Part shown: positions 34,201 to 45,367 of the stretch, piece after piece
Numbering within the stretch: the first letter of the stretch is position 1
Layout: each line of letters begins with the position of its first letter
The notes under the pieces: generated by a model
Seen by the model: the letters and a program-made list of their open reading frames with translations, nothing else
The model's database searches: none
What the model was told of the DNA's origin: nothing
Program-made: the position numbers and the translations under genes
Source of the DNA: Ilex aquifolium
Lineage: Eukaryota > Streptophyta > Magnoliopsida > Aquifoliales > Aquifoliaceae
DNA length: 64,000 nt
Assembly (NCBI GenBank): GCA_951799425.1
Contig: OX637393.1
Location: forward strand, 1,928,501-1,992,500
Direction of reading: 5' to 3'

Positions 34201-35107
34201 CCTAAGGGTGTGTTTGGAGTGACTTTTCAAAAGTACTTTATAACTTCTAATAAGTACTTTAAAAAAAAAAAAAAGTATTTGAAACCGTCCCACCATCACT
34301 ACTACCACCACCACAACTACCCCCACCACCATCACCGGCACCCCCACCGCCCCACTACCACCACCACCATTGCTGCCGCCATCCCACCACCACCTTTGCC
34401 ATAACAACCGCCGCCGGCACCATCACCTCTACAACTACCCACCACCACCGCTGTCGCCACCCTATCACCACCGCTACTGTCCCACTATTACCTCTACCAC
34501 CCCCACCGTCCCACCATCACCTCTACCACCGCCGCCGCCACCACAACCATCGTCGCTGCGTTCACCTCACCACTACCACCATTGTCGCCACCGTCATCGC
34601 CCACCACTACCACCACCCACTATCATCCACACCTACCACCATCACCACCACCGTCATTCACCACCATTCATCACATTATCGCTCAGAAGAACCCGTCGTC
34701 GCCGAGCACCACTATTACCAACCACCATTATTATCGTCACTGATGGCTACCACTACCACCATCATCACCCAAAACCAACCACCATCATCACCGTTGTTAT
34801 CCACGGTTGTCACCATCCCCACGATCGTCGCCACCCACCATAACCATCACCGTCTCCTACCACCACTACCACTACCGCCTACCGCCACTACCACTGCTCA
34901 CCCCTATTACAACTAGGGTTTAGATTTTTTTCTCTCTCCTCTATATTTATGGTTTAATTTTTGGTATGAATACAAATATGTTTATTGTTGACAATTTTTT
35001 TTATTATTCTATGCCTTCAGACACAGGTAATAACTAGTATGTATATATATATAAACACATATAGATGGAGAGAGAGATACATACACAATATAGACTTTGG
35101 TGGCCAT
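31263..35107 (-). CDS. FQR1: NAD(P)H:quinone oxidoreductase, FQR1/WrbA type (four exons)
   Basis: A flavodoxin-like FMN enzyme that reduces quinones by two electrons, using NAD(P)H, at the plasma membrane or in the cytosol; the Arabidopsis FQR1 is auxin-responsive. Exons on the minus strand: 35107-35085, 32158-32065, 31876-31614, 31494-31263, giving 203 aa, against 204 in FQR1. The first exon is only 23 bases and ends in mid-codon at a consensus donor (GT|GTATGTATC). The Val codon is completed in exon 2, giving [20 protein letters not shown], the FMN-phosphate-binding start of the family. Further hallmarks are [63 protein letters not shown] and [19 protein letters not shown]. All junctions keep frame and no lesion is seen. 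Intron 1 is 2,926 bases and hosts Helitron-like repeats. Confidence 0.93.
33467..34054 (+). mobile_element. Helitron-like element, tandem copy 1, in FQR1 intron 1
   Basis: The right end has Helitron 3' architecture: a perfect hairpin TGTGCC-TTCA-GGCACA (34027-34042), then GGTAATAA and CTAG, followed by T. The left end is less sure; TCTCAAAAGATAAAC at 33493 would supply the 5' TC, while the duplicated block begins at ATAAAGTAGCTTAC (33471). The body contains a (CCACCN)n microsatellite. No Rep/helicase, so non-autonomous. Confidence 0.6.
33700..33912. repeat. (CCACCN)n microsatellite
   Basis: About 210 bases of imperfect CCACCACCR/CCATCG triplets. Open in several frames as poly-Pro or poly-His, which is an artefact of the repeat. 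Confidence 0.9.
34055..35037 (+). mobile_element. Helitron-like element, tandem copy 2, in FQR1 intron 1
   Basis: It repeats copy 1 directly, 590 bases further on (ATAAAGTAGCTTAC at 34061, TCTCAAAAGATAAAC at 34083, CTAAGGGTGTGTTTGGAGT), and ends GGTAATAACTAG|T at 35037. Its hairpin has decayed (ATGCC-TTCA-GACACA) and its CCN microsatellite is about three times longer than in copy 1. Confidence 0.6.
34288..34890. repeat. (CCACCN)n microsatellite, expanded copy
   Basis: About 600 bases of imperfect CCACCACC/CCGCC/CATCAC triplets in the second Helitron-like copy. Expansion relative to copy 1 explains the different unit lengths. Confidence 0.9.
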
Positions 35108-35194
35108 TGGAAGAATCGTTTCTCTCTCTAAAGTATGCAAGGAAGAAGACTGTTTATTAAACAGAGGATAGAGAGGAGATGGAAGACTCCCCTG

Positions 35195-35202
35195 TATTTA
35201 TA
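35195..35202 (-). promoter_or_regulatory. Probable TATA box of FQR1
   Basis: On the minus strand CACTATAAATACAG lies about 90 bases upstream of the ATG at 35107, giving a leader of roughly 60 bases. Confidence 0.6.
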
Positions 35203-35856
35203 GTGAAAAGTGAGCTGTCCTCTACTCCACATGCTTACTTAAGCATTTTCTGATTAACCCTAAAAGTTAATGGGCTAATTACGTCATTAGTGGGGTCATT
35301 ATTGAAATAATATAAAATCCCTTTACTTGTTGATGTCACGCTGATAATCATTTTCGTAATAATTACTATTTTTTTCTTTGTATTTATAAAATTCATGTTT
35401 TTTTAAAAAAATTTAAATTTTCACAGCTAGCATGTCCACTTGATAATTGCAATATGAGACTAGAAAAAAATCATCATCCTTTCGATTACACTTTCATTCA
35501 AAATTTTTTTTTTTCAATAGTTAGGGGTGTTTGAATAAACTTATGTACACCTCGACTAATTTTCTCTTCGATCCGGTCAAAAACAAGTCAGCCACGCCGA
35601 GACTAGGGTATTCATGAGGAATAAATTCCTCATATTCTGGTCACAAGAGATTGTCAATATTTACAATTTTTGTTAGTTGAGATACAAGTTTTTTTGTTTG
35701 TTTGTTTACAATGAATTATTTTTACAATTTTTGAGGTCATATTATAATTTTTATGGGTGATTTACATTTTTTGTAGGTCATTTGAAATATATCCTAAAAA
35801 TTTTAAATCGTTCACAAGTAACTCCAAAATTTATAAATGACCCACAAAAATTGTAA
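35203..35856. other. FQR1 promoter region and intergenic DNA
   Basis: The stretch just right of the TATA box is the presumptive FQR1 promoter; no further motif is clear. A truncated SINE copy lies at 35504-35665. Confidence 0.4.
35504..35665 (-). mobile_element. tRNA-derived SINE, copy 3, truncated
   Basis: It begins on the plus strand with a T-run (the A-tail of a minus-strand insertion). Reverse-complemented it reads CCTCATGAATACCCTAGTCT and ACCGGATCGAAGAGAAAAT, matching copies 1 and 2. The head with the boxes is missing or very divergent. Confidence 0.65.
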
Positions 35857-36722
35857 GAGCATCTTCAATCCACTCTCTATTTTCTCTCTTTCAACTATTT
35901 TAACTAGTCAAACACTAAAAACACTCTCCAACCCACTTTCTATCCCACTCTCAATTTCCCATTTCATCCAAATGTGGAGAGCCATTTAACCTCTCTAAAT
36001 TTCCTCTCTCTCTCTCTCTCTCTCTCGATCTCGTTCTCGATCTATCTATGATATTTCTAAATGTCAAGATCAAAGAAAAACTTTTGAATGACTATTATAC
36101 CCTTAAACAATTATATAAACACAACACTACCCTTCGGAACACCAATTAACAATTCTATTAATATTAGGAATTATGTCATTTGTACTCCATTGATAGTAGA
36201 AATGTGGGGGTGATTAGACATAATAGCACAATTATGTATTAAACTCAACAGATGCAATATACGCAATCTAATAGGGCATATCTATTTGTTGGTAAACAAA
36301 CAAACTTATTAAGAATTTTTTATGCCTTACATATGCAAATGAATTCTTTATCCATTATATTGTTTTTCGGTGACCCTAATCCATAATTATTGTTATCTTG
36401 AATCATTGAATACCCTGAAATGAATTGAATTTTTTATTCCATTACCCTGAGCCACCTACCATATTTTCTATTTTTTTTAATCAAAAACTATTACGAAGAG
36501 AAGGTGACAAAGTTCGAATTCATGACATTAAAGATTAACAACTTACTAGTTGTTTTATGTGGTTGTTGGGGACCATACCCACAATTATTGCCGCCTTTAA
36601 TCTTTGTATATGCTCAAAATGATTTGGACTTTAATTCTAGAAAGCGTAGATTTCAATGAGAGATTAGATATACATATATGCATACATATGTATGTATTTG
36701 TGTGTCTATATTTATAGACAAA

Positions 36723-36752
36723 CTAGGGGTAATCTGTGCTTGAAAGCACGGT
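36723..36752 (-). mobile_element. Helitron 3' end (minus orientation)
   Basis: On the minus strand: hairpin GTGCT-TTCA-AGCAC, then AGATTACCC, CTAG and T. The element extends to the right from here; its 5' TC end was not located. Confidence 0.55.
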
Positions 36753-37792
36753 GTTACATAAGTGAGAAGTGATGAATTTGGAAGGGAAGGGAAATTTAAT
36801 GTGAATGGTTTTGAGAGAGATGTTGATGACCGTTGGATGAGTCTATTTGAGACCATTTGATGATTTTATTGAAGTCTATCCTATTTTGTATTATAGATTA
36901 AGTCATACGTAAATAATGGTGGTGTATCCATATTTGTGTCTTAGGCTAAAATCATGAAGTTCTTTTTAAGTTTTTTTTCTTTTTGAACATAAGAAGTTCT
37001 TTTTAAGTTAGATACAATGACATTATCTATCTTTTCTACCTGAAAATCCAAGGGAAAAAAGATGGAGCAGTGCATGGAAATTAAGATTAAAAGTGAATCC
37101 AACAAACACTAAGCAAAGAAGCATAAGCAAGACCCTGAATGAGTTCTTTTGGACCTTGAGAGATTTAGGTAATTTTAGTTGTTACTCACATTCAGTAGTT
37201 TTTTTTTTTTTGGTCTTCTATTTGTCTTGTTGTTGGGTCAATGATGATTTGATAAATTTTAGTGGGTTTACAATGTGTGCAAGTTAGTTTGTTTTTCCTT
37301 AGGTTACTTTTGATGTGTTAGACTATCAATTTTGTTAATATAATGTCTAGACATGTACCTAACTGGCTGAGTGATAATTACAATTAATTTACACAGAATT
37401 ATAATGACAATCAGTTCAATTCAATGGACATGATAATGATGCATGCATTTCATGTGGCTCAAATGTAAAAGAGAAAAGTCATGACCATGCTGGTTATATG
37501 CTGCAAATGTGTACTTTTACCACTGAAATTTTCAGCTATGTAGTTTTGTGACACTTGCTAGCTGGGGCTATGTACAGATTGTTAGGGAATGACTACTTCT
37601 TCCCTTTAATTCATCCATCCTCCATCTCTTATGGTCACTCAACCATGAACTAATATTGTCATTTAAATCTTAGTATATTTGTTTAGCTCTTTCATTTTTC
37701 GTTCAAATCTCATTAGTTAAAATATAAACCACAACAAATGAACTTGCAAAATGATAACATAAAATGTTAACAGTGAATAATTTAATATTATT

Positions 37793-37821
37793 CACGTGCA
37801 ACGCACGTGTGCACCTACTAA
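37793..37821 (+). mobile_element. Helitron 3' end (plus orientation)
   Basis: A perfect 7-bp hairpin CACGTGC-AAC-GCACGTG (37793-37809), an 8-base spacer, then CTAA followed by T, the CTRRT terminus. The element extends to the left; its 5' end is not resolved. Confidence 0.55.
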
Positions 37822-38007
37822 TATATATATATATATTGTATTAATTCTCTTTAAATTATTAGAAGTTAGTGAAAGTTGGATGAAATAGTTAGCTAAAATA
37901 GAGAGTGTGGTTGGAGTGAACTTGTAAAAGTGGTTAACTAAAGTATATAATGTAATATTTAAATATATTTTGATTAGCTATTTTGAAGAGTTGGGTTAGA
38001 AATGCTC

Positions 38008-38979
38008 TAAATGACCCTTAAAAATTATAAATGACTCTTAAAATTTATAAAAAATAAATTATAAAATTTATAATGACGGGACGATATCAAAAAAATAAAA
38101 ATAAAAATAAAAAGAAATCGGTATCGTAAACGTCTCTTTTGATTAATGCATATCAATATGTAACACGTTTGGTTTGTTGGTCCATAAAGGCAACTACGAG
38201 AGTGGTTAACTTATGTTTCATGGTGTAAAGTGCAACCATTAAAAAAGTTCATGGACAATAATAATATCATTTAAAATTCTTAACATATAGAATTTATATA
38301 AGCCCATCTAACTCTTGGGACATATTAATATGATGTAAAGAAATTGAATGGGCCTATCGTAAAATTTTATATTTCGTAGGGCGGGCGGCACTTCATGTGT
38401 CACTATCTCGAGGCAAAATATAAATAAATAAATAAATAAATTTTAGGATGTAGTGAAATTTTAATCTATTCAATTTGTCACTTCAAAATCTAGAATTAGG
38501 CAATTTTTTTCTTGGAAAACACACCAAAGAAAAGGCATGTGAAAAATAGAACAGTCACAACATTACAATTTTGTTCATTTGTGTAGGCAATTTTATTGAA
38601 TTACTTTTTTTGGATTATACGATAATCACCCTCTCCCAATTAAATTTTTACTCAATTTTTTTTAGAGATAAATCATTTGCTATGTATTACTCAAAGACTC
38701 ACTTGGAAAGTGGGTTCTATTATCCGCCCAATTGAGATGTAATATGATTACAATACGATGTCGAATAACGCGAGTTGGATATTTGAATTCATGTAAGTTG
38801 ATTTACAATCACGAAAAAATGAAGAACAACGAGAGGAATTCAAACCCAAAAAAACCCTGGATCTGAACCCCCAAAACCACCCTTTTAATTCCATGCCAAA
38901 CAATATTTTTAACTCTTATTTTGATGAGTTAGAACTGCCCCTTCTTGGGGGCAGCTCATTTACGGTGCCATGGGAGGTG
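38008..38979. other. Intergenic, no gene seen
   Basis: AT-rich, with short simple repeats (AAATAAATAAAT near 38420). 38015-38060 repeats the AAATGACCCTTAAAAATTATA wording seen left of the Tourist-like element. Confidence 0.4.
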
Positions 38980-40198
38980 GGGTGTCAATTTTATGTATTG
39001 ATAAAAATATGATACTACTTTGATACGATACGATACGACACAACACGACACAAAAATTGACACTGATGATGCACAAAATTGTCTTATGCAAGATCAACAT
39101 TCAAGAAGGTATACGAGTGTAATTAATGAACAATTAACAAGCAATCAATGACAATCAAGAAATTAAAACGGGAAACAGAGAACCAACACAGAGATATATA
39201 GTGGTTCGGTCCGGGAGACCTACTCCACTCTCGGGAACGGCAACAGTGGCCTGGGTCTTTTATTAATAAATTACGGTCACCGGAGAGTTACAATGCTTTG
39301 AGAGAGAGAGAGAGAGAGAGAGGTGCAGAGGAATGTGTGTTTAGATGTCAAGATGCCTCTCCAAGTGGAGAGAGCTTACATTATATAGGTTCACTAAGGC
39401 GGTGAGGCGGTGGCGTGAGGAAGGGGTCTTCCACTACTTTGGTAAGTACAATCTTAGTAGGAATAGATCTCTTTGGCAAGCACAGTTAATGTAGGAATAG
39501 ATCTCCGTATCCCGATATTCTTTTCTCGTGCTCCTATTCAGATGGGGGAAGATCCCAATCCGGATTGGGCTCGATCCTCTTCTTGTACTTGACTTGAGCA
39601 GGCTTGGATTTGTATTGGAGTACCAAAGTCAAGAGGAGTATAAAGGGGGAGGCGCCCAAGGGGCTTGCCTAGGCGGCGCCCATGCCTTCCTGCTTTGGGC
39701 GTTGGCCTTGGGCTTTGGGTGTTGACCCTTGGTGCCTTGGACATTGTCTTCTTGGTACTCTTTGGACTTGGATCACCATGGGATAAAGAGAAGGCAAGTG
39801 AGGAGACTAAGGAGAAGTGGGGGAAGCTCAACCCTTGGGCGGCGCCCAAGCCTTGGGTGGCGCCTAGTGGGCGGTGCCTAAGGACTTGGGTGATCTCCTT
39901 GGGTGGCGCCCCTTGGTCTCCCATGGCCACTTGACCTCCTTCTGGACTCCCTTTAGATGGGTTGACCCAGCTTAATGGGTTCTAGCGACTTGGACTCTTT
40001 CTTAGGTCCTGAATATTCGGGCCTTTCTTGATTTATTTTCATCGGACTTGGCCTAGTCGAATTTGGGATCGCCAGACACGATTAATAAATATATGTAATA
40101 AATGAGTTAGATTAGTGTTAAACACTTGTAACACAATCAACGGTTTTTTTTTGTATGTGGGTATTAATACGGACACGACATAATACGAATTGACACCC
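38980..40198. repeat. GGGTGTCAATT-bounded dispersed repeat, split by a solo LTR
   Basis: The left edge is GGGTGTCAATT and the right edge AATTGACACCC, an inverted pair. Without the inserted LTR the repeat is about 200 bases and consists of ATACGACACAACACGACAC-like words. It is related to 880-1475. No TSD seen. Confidence 0.55.
39064..40074 (+). mobile_element. Solo LTR with 5-bp TSD
   Basis: It starts TGATGATGCACAAAATTG and ends GGGATCGCCA, with GACAC repeated exactly at 39059-39063 and 40075-40079. Near the left it carries GTGGTTCGGTCCGGGAGACC, wording common in plant LTRs, then a short GA tract. The right half is GC-rich with repeated GGCGGCGCCCA/TTGGGCGGCGCC words. No PBS, polypurine tract or coding sequence, hence a solo LTR of 1,011 bases. 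Superfamily not assigned. Confidence 0.75.
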
Positions 40199-41482
40199 TT
40201 TAAGAAATATCCAAAAACATTTTGTTATTTTTCCCTTTGTTTCATTTAACTTGGAATTCCTTTGTAGTCCAACATAAGTTTCCAGATAAGATTAGACTTG
40301 GCCAAACATCACCATTGCTTTGATAATAACTTTCGACTTATTGAGGTATGCCTGTCAGCATCTACCCATCAGCATATTGATTTTATCTAAGAAAATAAAG
40401 GACAAAACTGAGCCATTAAGAACATCTTTCATAAACATTGTGTGAGAATATTTTACTGACATAATATTTCATAGAATCTTTTCTCTGTTTTTTTTTCTAT
40501 TGAAAGACTACGACATACCACTATTTGTAATAATTATCAAGAGAAGATCAAACAATGTTATATTGTGTTTGAAAATTATTTTCGTGATGTAAACCCATAA
40601 AATTCGGATCAAAATAGAGCAAATTTATCGTTTCATCAACACCCACACTTTATTCTATTAAACCCTACCCTCCTTAATGCAACCCTTGATGCAATTGTGT
40701 TGGTTTAGAGCTTAAACTTCAAATGCCAAATGAAATAGAGGAAGGTCTGCTGGTTTTTCCAGACACAATTATAGAAAATTTTATGCATGAACATATCAAC
40801 TGTTGGATGGTCGAGATCATTGACCCTGCAATAATGGGGAGGAGAGAGAGAGAGACAGTGATCCAGCTAAGGCGGCCGGAAAACTTATAATATTAAGCAG
40901 CCATACTTTTCAATTCCAATGGACCAGTGATGATCCAGCACAGGCTGCTGGTAAAGTTGATGGATTTAGATGTAATGACAAAATTGAATTGAAACTTGTT
41001 TAATTACAACTTCGAAGATATGACTACGATAATTGGAAACTTTAATAACCAATTGATCACAATGACATACTGATTTCATAGTGCATGACGTTGTCAATGG
41101 AGTTTTTTACGTTACTTGGCAATCTCTAGATAAGCAATAATTCAATACAATATGTTGCATACAAAATATAGATATGGACCAGATTGAATGTTAAATCACA
41201 TCTTTGTAAAGAGGGGTTTGAGTTTGGAAGAGTTTGAAGAAGTCAATCCAAACCACTCACAAAAATTTATCCAAACAAACCCTAAGGGTGAAAAACGAAA
41301 AGAACAAGTTCATTTTTTGTTGGCTAAGTAAAAGTAAAATTAAAATGATAATGAAAATTTCATTTTTGGTGGCTAAGAAATAAAATGCCAAAATTTATTA
41401 ACAGCTTGGCTGGCTCACTTGAAATACCATGTGAAAAATGTTGTCAGGAAACTAAATTTCTTTACCTGGCAAGCAACTAAGC
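40199..41482. other. Intergenic, no gene seen
   Basis: AT-rich without a convincing frame; worn repeat sequence (for example 41160-41290). Confidence 0.4.
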
Positions 41483-41990
41483 ATCCGTTTCGTAACGTTT
41501 TTTCATAATATTTTTTTTAAAAAGTAAATAATCAAATTTGATAAAATTTTATTTTTGGCAAAAACATGTTTGATAAATCTCTTTGGAAAAATGCTTTGGA
41601 AAAAAATATGTGCACACCTATACACACATATACACTAATAGACCAAAACACACACCCACACACACACTAATACACCAAAAATACACAAACATGTGTGTGT
41701 GCGCACGTATGCATGATGTGTTTCAGTGTATTGGAGCTATTAGAGAGAGAGAGAGAGTGTGTGTGTGAGAATGTTTTGGTGCATCAGTGGGTGTTTTGCT
41801 ATAATAATGTGTATTTTTGGTGTATTAGTGAGCGCGTGTGTAAATTTTGTGTGTATGTGTGTGCGCGCGCGCGTGCGTGAGTCTATATTGGTATATTAGT
41901 GTGCGTGAGTGTTTTGGTGCATTATTGTGTGCGTGAGTGTGTTTTAATATATTCGTGTGTGTGTATTTTATTGTACTCGTATGTGTGGCA
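41483..41990. mobile_element. Left half of a TG-rich MITE split by the Ty3 element
   Basis: The left terminus AAGCATCCGTTTCGTAACG corresponds to the reverse complement of the sequence near 62254 (AAACATCATTTGGTGATGC). Between lie CACACA and then GTGTGT tracts, continued after the 3' LTR at 61777-62254. The retroelement therefore landed inside this TG/CA-rich element. Confidence 0.45.
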
Positions 41991-44461
41991 TGTGAGACCC
42001 GATCATGCATTGCATGCATATTAGCATAATTTTGTGGGCTAAATTGTAATTACGTGAAATTATTTAAGGGTTAATTAAATTAAATCTTTTATAGGCATGA
42101 TATGTGTGAGCATACATTGGGTATGTGGACCCCGTTAGTGATGTGTTAGTGAGACCCATTTATAGAAATTTCATGTGTGAAAATACTAGTGGGTCGATTT
42201 CGAAATCACTTAAAAACTTGGGGGGAGGCAAGCGTAATAATTCAATTAAGTTTACACTTGTTCAAATATAAAATTGGTGAGTCTTTAGTCATGTTAGGTG
42301 GGTGTGTGCATGCATGCCGTGTGTGTAGGTGTGTGTGTTTTAAGGTGTAGAGGGGTGTGCGTGTAATTCAAGTGTAAAAGTGTGTATGTGTATAAAAGAT
42401 AAAACAGTGTGTGTGTGTTCTTGCTTACTGGAAACCGAGAGTGAGGGAGAGTAAAAAAGAGGAAAGGTTTATATATGTGTGAGTGTGTCCTTTGAGCCGA
42501 GAGCAAGGAAAGAAGAAGAAGAAAGCAAGAGAAAGGTGTGTGTGTGTGTGTTCATTTTAGTGTGTGTGTGGTTAATTTTAAGCAAGTGTGTGTGGATTGT
42601 TTTGTGGGCTGTTTTATTTTAAATTTAAGCATGAGTTGTGATTAATTTTAGTATGTACGTATTTATATATGTGTGAGCTGTTTTAGCATGTTTTAATTAG
42701 TGGCTGTTTTAATGTAATTTTATGGACTGTTTTAGTTAACTTCAAAACAGATTTTCGTGAGTTTAAATTAAGAGTATTAAACTTAATTTGAGGGTTGTTA
42801 AGCAGGGGTTCTAAATAGGTATTAAACTAGGTGCGAGAAAAATATGGAAATGCATATCGAGATGTTTGGAATGCTTTAGGTAGGCTGTGTTGGAATTGAG
42901 ATTTTTGGATGTGAAACGGAGAGGTTAAAGGGTTCAATAAGAGGCTGAAATTGCATGATTAAATGTGTGAGATTAAGTGTGCCGGTTTTAAATAAAAAGT
43001 GCGATAGAAGTTGGAAATGGGTGTCGGTAACGCCGAAACCCTGATTTCTAAATGTTAGTATCACATGTGTGATTTTTAATCCAAATGATCTGAAATTTTG
43101 CATGCAACATTTTTAAATGATGCTTGATGTGATAATATGACTTTCGAATGCAAATGAGTATAATATCCGGTGCAAAATGTATGAAATGCCGAAAATGTAA
43201 TTTTTAGGATTTGGGGTCGAAATGTGTAAAAATAGGCCCCCGGTCAATGTGTTTGACCTATTTAATCCTAATTGTGATTAATGTGAGTGATTTTAGAGAT
43301 TTGGAGAGAAAATGTGATCCCTAGAATAAAAGTGCTAGTGTGTGAGTGGATAATGCGGTAACCGGAGTTACCGGGGCACTTTAGGGTGCATCATTTTGCA
43401 TGCATCAGTACATGATTAACTATTAAATGTGATAAATATATTGATATTGTAATTACAAATATATTAGGTGGAACGGGTGAGACAGTCGGTGTTAGAAGAG
43501 ATACAGTAACACCGAAAAGATCCACCGATAGGACCGAAGGGCCGTAGATTTGTATAATTGAGGTGGGTGTATATCTTTATATGTTTTGGAAATGTTATTA
43601 TAAGATGATAGTAAATGATATAATTTAATAGCATTTCTCCACGATTATGTGCTATGTGCTTATGTGATTGAATGATGCTTTGTACTGTGTATTGTGTATT
43701 GTGGAATGTGGCACATTGTTTGAGACAGGAGCGTCGATGCCTGATCACTGGGCGTGCAGTGGTGTGCTAGCACTATGGTGTTCCCGGGAGGTTCGGGAGA
43801 CACGGATCCATGTGGGATCGATTACCCGATGAGGGGTAGTATGGAGGTGATGTGACTTGTGAATTCTTTGGAATTAGATTGATGATGTTGTTTGATATGT
43901 GTATCTACGTAGTATCTACATACTTCAGTGTATTACTATCATTTCTATTTCATATACAACATGTATACTCACTGAGCGCGTGGTTTAGCTCACACCCCTA
44001 TAACTTCTCCTTTTTAGGTACTGTAGAGAAAGAAGCAGACTAGTCCACTGTCCAGTCGATTGAGTTTTGTACAACGTTAGTGTGATATCACTCAGGTTGA
44101 GTGTCTGTATGACTAATTGTTGGGTTGTGTATTATATTTATGAGAGATTATTATGGCAAGTTAATAATATATATTTGTATATAGACTCAACAAACATACT
44201 TTATGATGTATACTATGTGGGTGTGGGATTTTGTATATGTCTATAACTTGGGAAACAAACAATTGGTACAGGTGTTTTATATATGGTGCAGGTTATGAGA
44301 TAGGTTTTACCATCATGCTTAATGACTAAGGTGATGGGTGGTGTTGTTGCACCTGTGAGATTATTTAATGTTTGATTAGTCCAGATTATACATATATGTA
44401 AACAGGTGTATCAAAAATCTAGTCACGTCTCATCCTTGGGAGACCGGGATGGGACGTGACA
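41991..44461 (+). repeat. 5' LTR of the Ty3/gypsy element
   Basis: 2,471 bases, TG...CA ends, matching 59296-61776 throughout. Over the first 265 bases I count 10 differences, 8 of them transitions (about 4%). It contains GTGTGT microsatellites that differ in length between the LTRs. Confidence 0.92.
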
Positions 44462-44468
44462 ATTTAGT

Positions 44469-44480
44469 TGGTATCAAAGT
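44469..44480 (+). other. Primer-binding site (initiator tRNA-Met)
   Basis: TGGTATCAAAGT lies 7 bases after the 5' LTR and is complementary to the 3' end of initiator tRNA-Met, with one departure from the usual TGGTATCAGAG. Confidence 0.8.
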
Positions 44481-44639
44481 TAAATGTTATAGTTCAGTAG
44501 TCGAGTTGAAACTAGTGTGACAGTGGACTTAGGGATTGGTCTGTTTATGTGGGGTGTTTGAGGTCCGTGTGAGTGTGTGGAATATATGCTACATGCTATC
44601 AAGACCCATATGTGATACTCACATTTGTTACAGTGATAC

Positions 44640-45117
44640 ATGGAGGGACAAGGGTCATCTGCTAGGGCCGAAGATAGGGAAAAACGACCCCAGGTGGAGG
44701 AGGAATCAAGTGAACAGGGGATTAGGCAACTGTGAGAAGCAGTAGCTAAATACTTTGAGCAACATACTATGCGAGTGGAAACAGTAAAGCCCAGGGGTAC
44801 ATTGTACGAACAGTTTAAAAAACTTGATCCACCAATATTTACGGGAACTGCAGGTCCATTGGAAGCAGAGAACTGGTTTTGATGCATTGAGAAGATATTC
44901 AGAGTAATGGGAATTGATGAGGAAGATAAATTGTTGTTGACCACTTTTATGTTAGCGGAGGAGGCCCAGTATTGGTGGGAGGCTATGGAGAGAGCATTGT
45001 TGCTAGTGTGCACTGAAGGGGAGGCCAATTGAAAGCAGTTTGCTCGGCCAAAAGCATTCTCGAGTAGGGAAGTGTATGACAAGTGGTGCCTTATGAAGTA
45101 TTCTCTCAAAGAGATAT
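44640..45117 (+). pseudogene. gag, 5' part, with nonsense mutations
   Basis: It opens at ATG 44640 and reads through stop codons as a retrotransposon capsid: KLDPPIFTG, AENWF, IEKIFRVMG, EEAQYWWEAM are the usual Retrotrans_gag words. In-frame TGA codons at about 44734, 44880 and 45030 occur where CGA or TGG codons would be normal. After about 45040 the translation (ARPKAFSSREVYDKWC) no longer looks like capsid. Confidence 0.8.
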
Positions 45118-45300
45118 TACGAGACTAGAGTTCGGGGCAAGAGTTTGATTCTTATCTTCTGGAGAATGAGCCCCATCCAAACAAGAGCAGATAGCTAGGT
45201 TATCCAATACTACGAGACTAGAGTTCGGGCAAGAGTTTGATTCTTACCTTCTGAAGAATGAGCCCTATCCAAACAAGAGAAGATAGTTAGGTCATCTCTA
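45118..45300 (+). repeat. 93-bp tandem duplication at the gag break
   Basis: TACGAGACTAGAGTTCGGG at 45118 recurs at 45211; both copies continue with GCAAGAGTTTGATTCTTA and AATGAGCCC.ATCCAAACAA. A few substitutions separate them. It sits directly at the left edge of the 10-kb insert. Confidence 0.85.
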
Positions 45301-45367
45301 TAAACCCGAGATGGCTGATAGAATAAAGCCTAGGCATTGATAAAGTACCAAGCAAAGATAGCTAAGC

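Larger units (their letters stand above)
35857..38007. mobile_element. Tourist-like (PIF/Harbinger) element hosting Helitron remnants
   Basis: The ends are GAGCATCTTCAATCCACTCT and, reverse-complemented, GAGCATTTCTAACCCAACTCT. TAA flanks both sides (35854-35856 and 38008-38010). Similar GAGCAT termini with 3-bp TSDs are known from plant Tourist MITEs. The 2.15-kb body has no transposase frame and includes two Helitron 3' ends (36723 and 37821), so it has been enlarged by later insertions. Confidence 0.65.

Noticed and set aside
33688-34843. Proline- and histidine-rich reading frames of 79-157 codons
   Set aside because: They are translations of an imperfect CCN microsatellite inside an intron on the other strand, open in several frames at once.
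39528-39934. Frames of 65-130 codons on both strands
   Set aside because: They lie in the GC-rich half of the solo LTR and mirror each other; no protein family is evident.
41583-42506. Frames rich in THTHT or VCVCV
   Set aside because: They come from TG/CA microsatellites in the LTR and its flank.
44480-45109. Minus-strand frame of 209 codons
   Set aside because: It is antisense to the recognisable gag sequence and has no family features.
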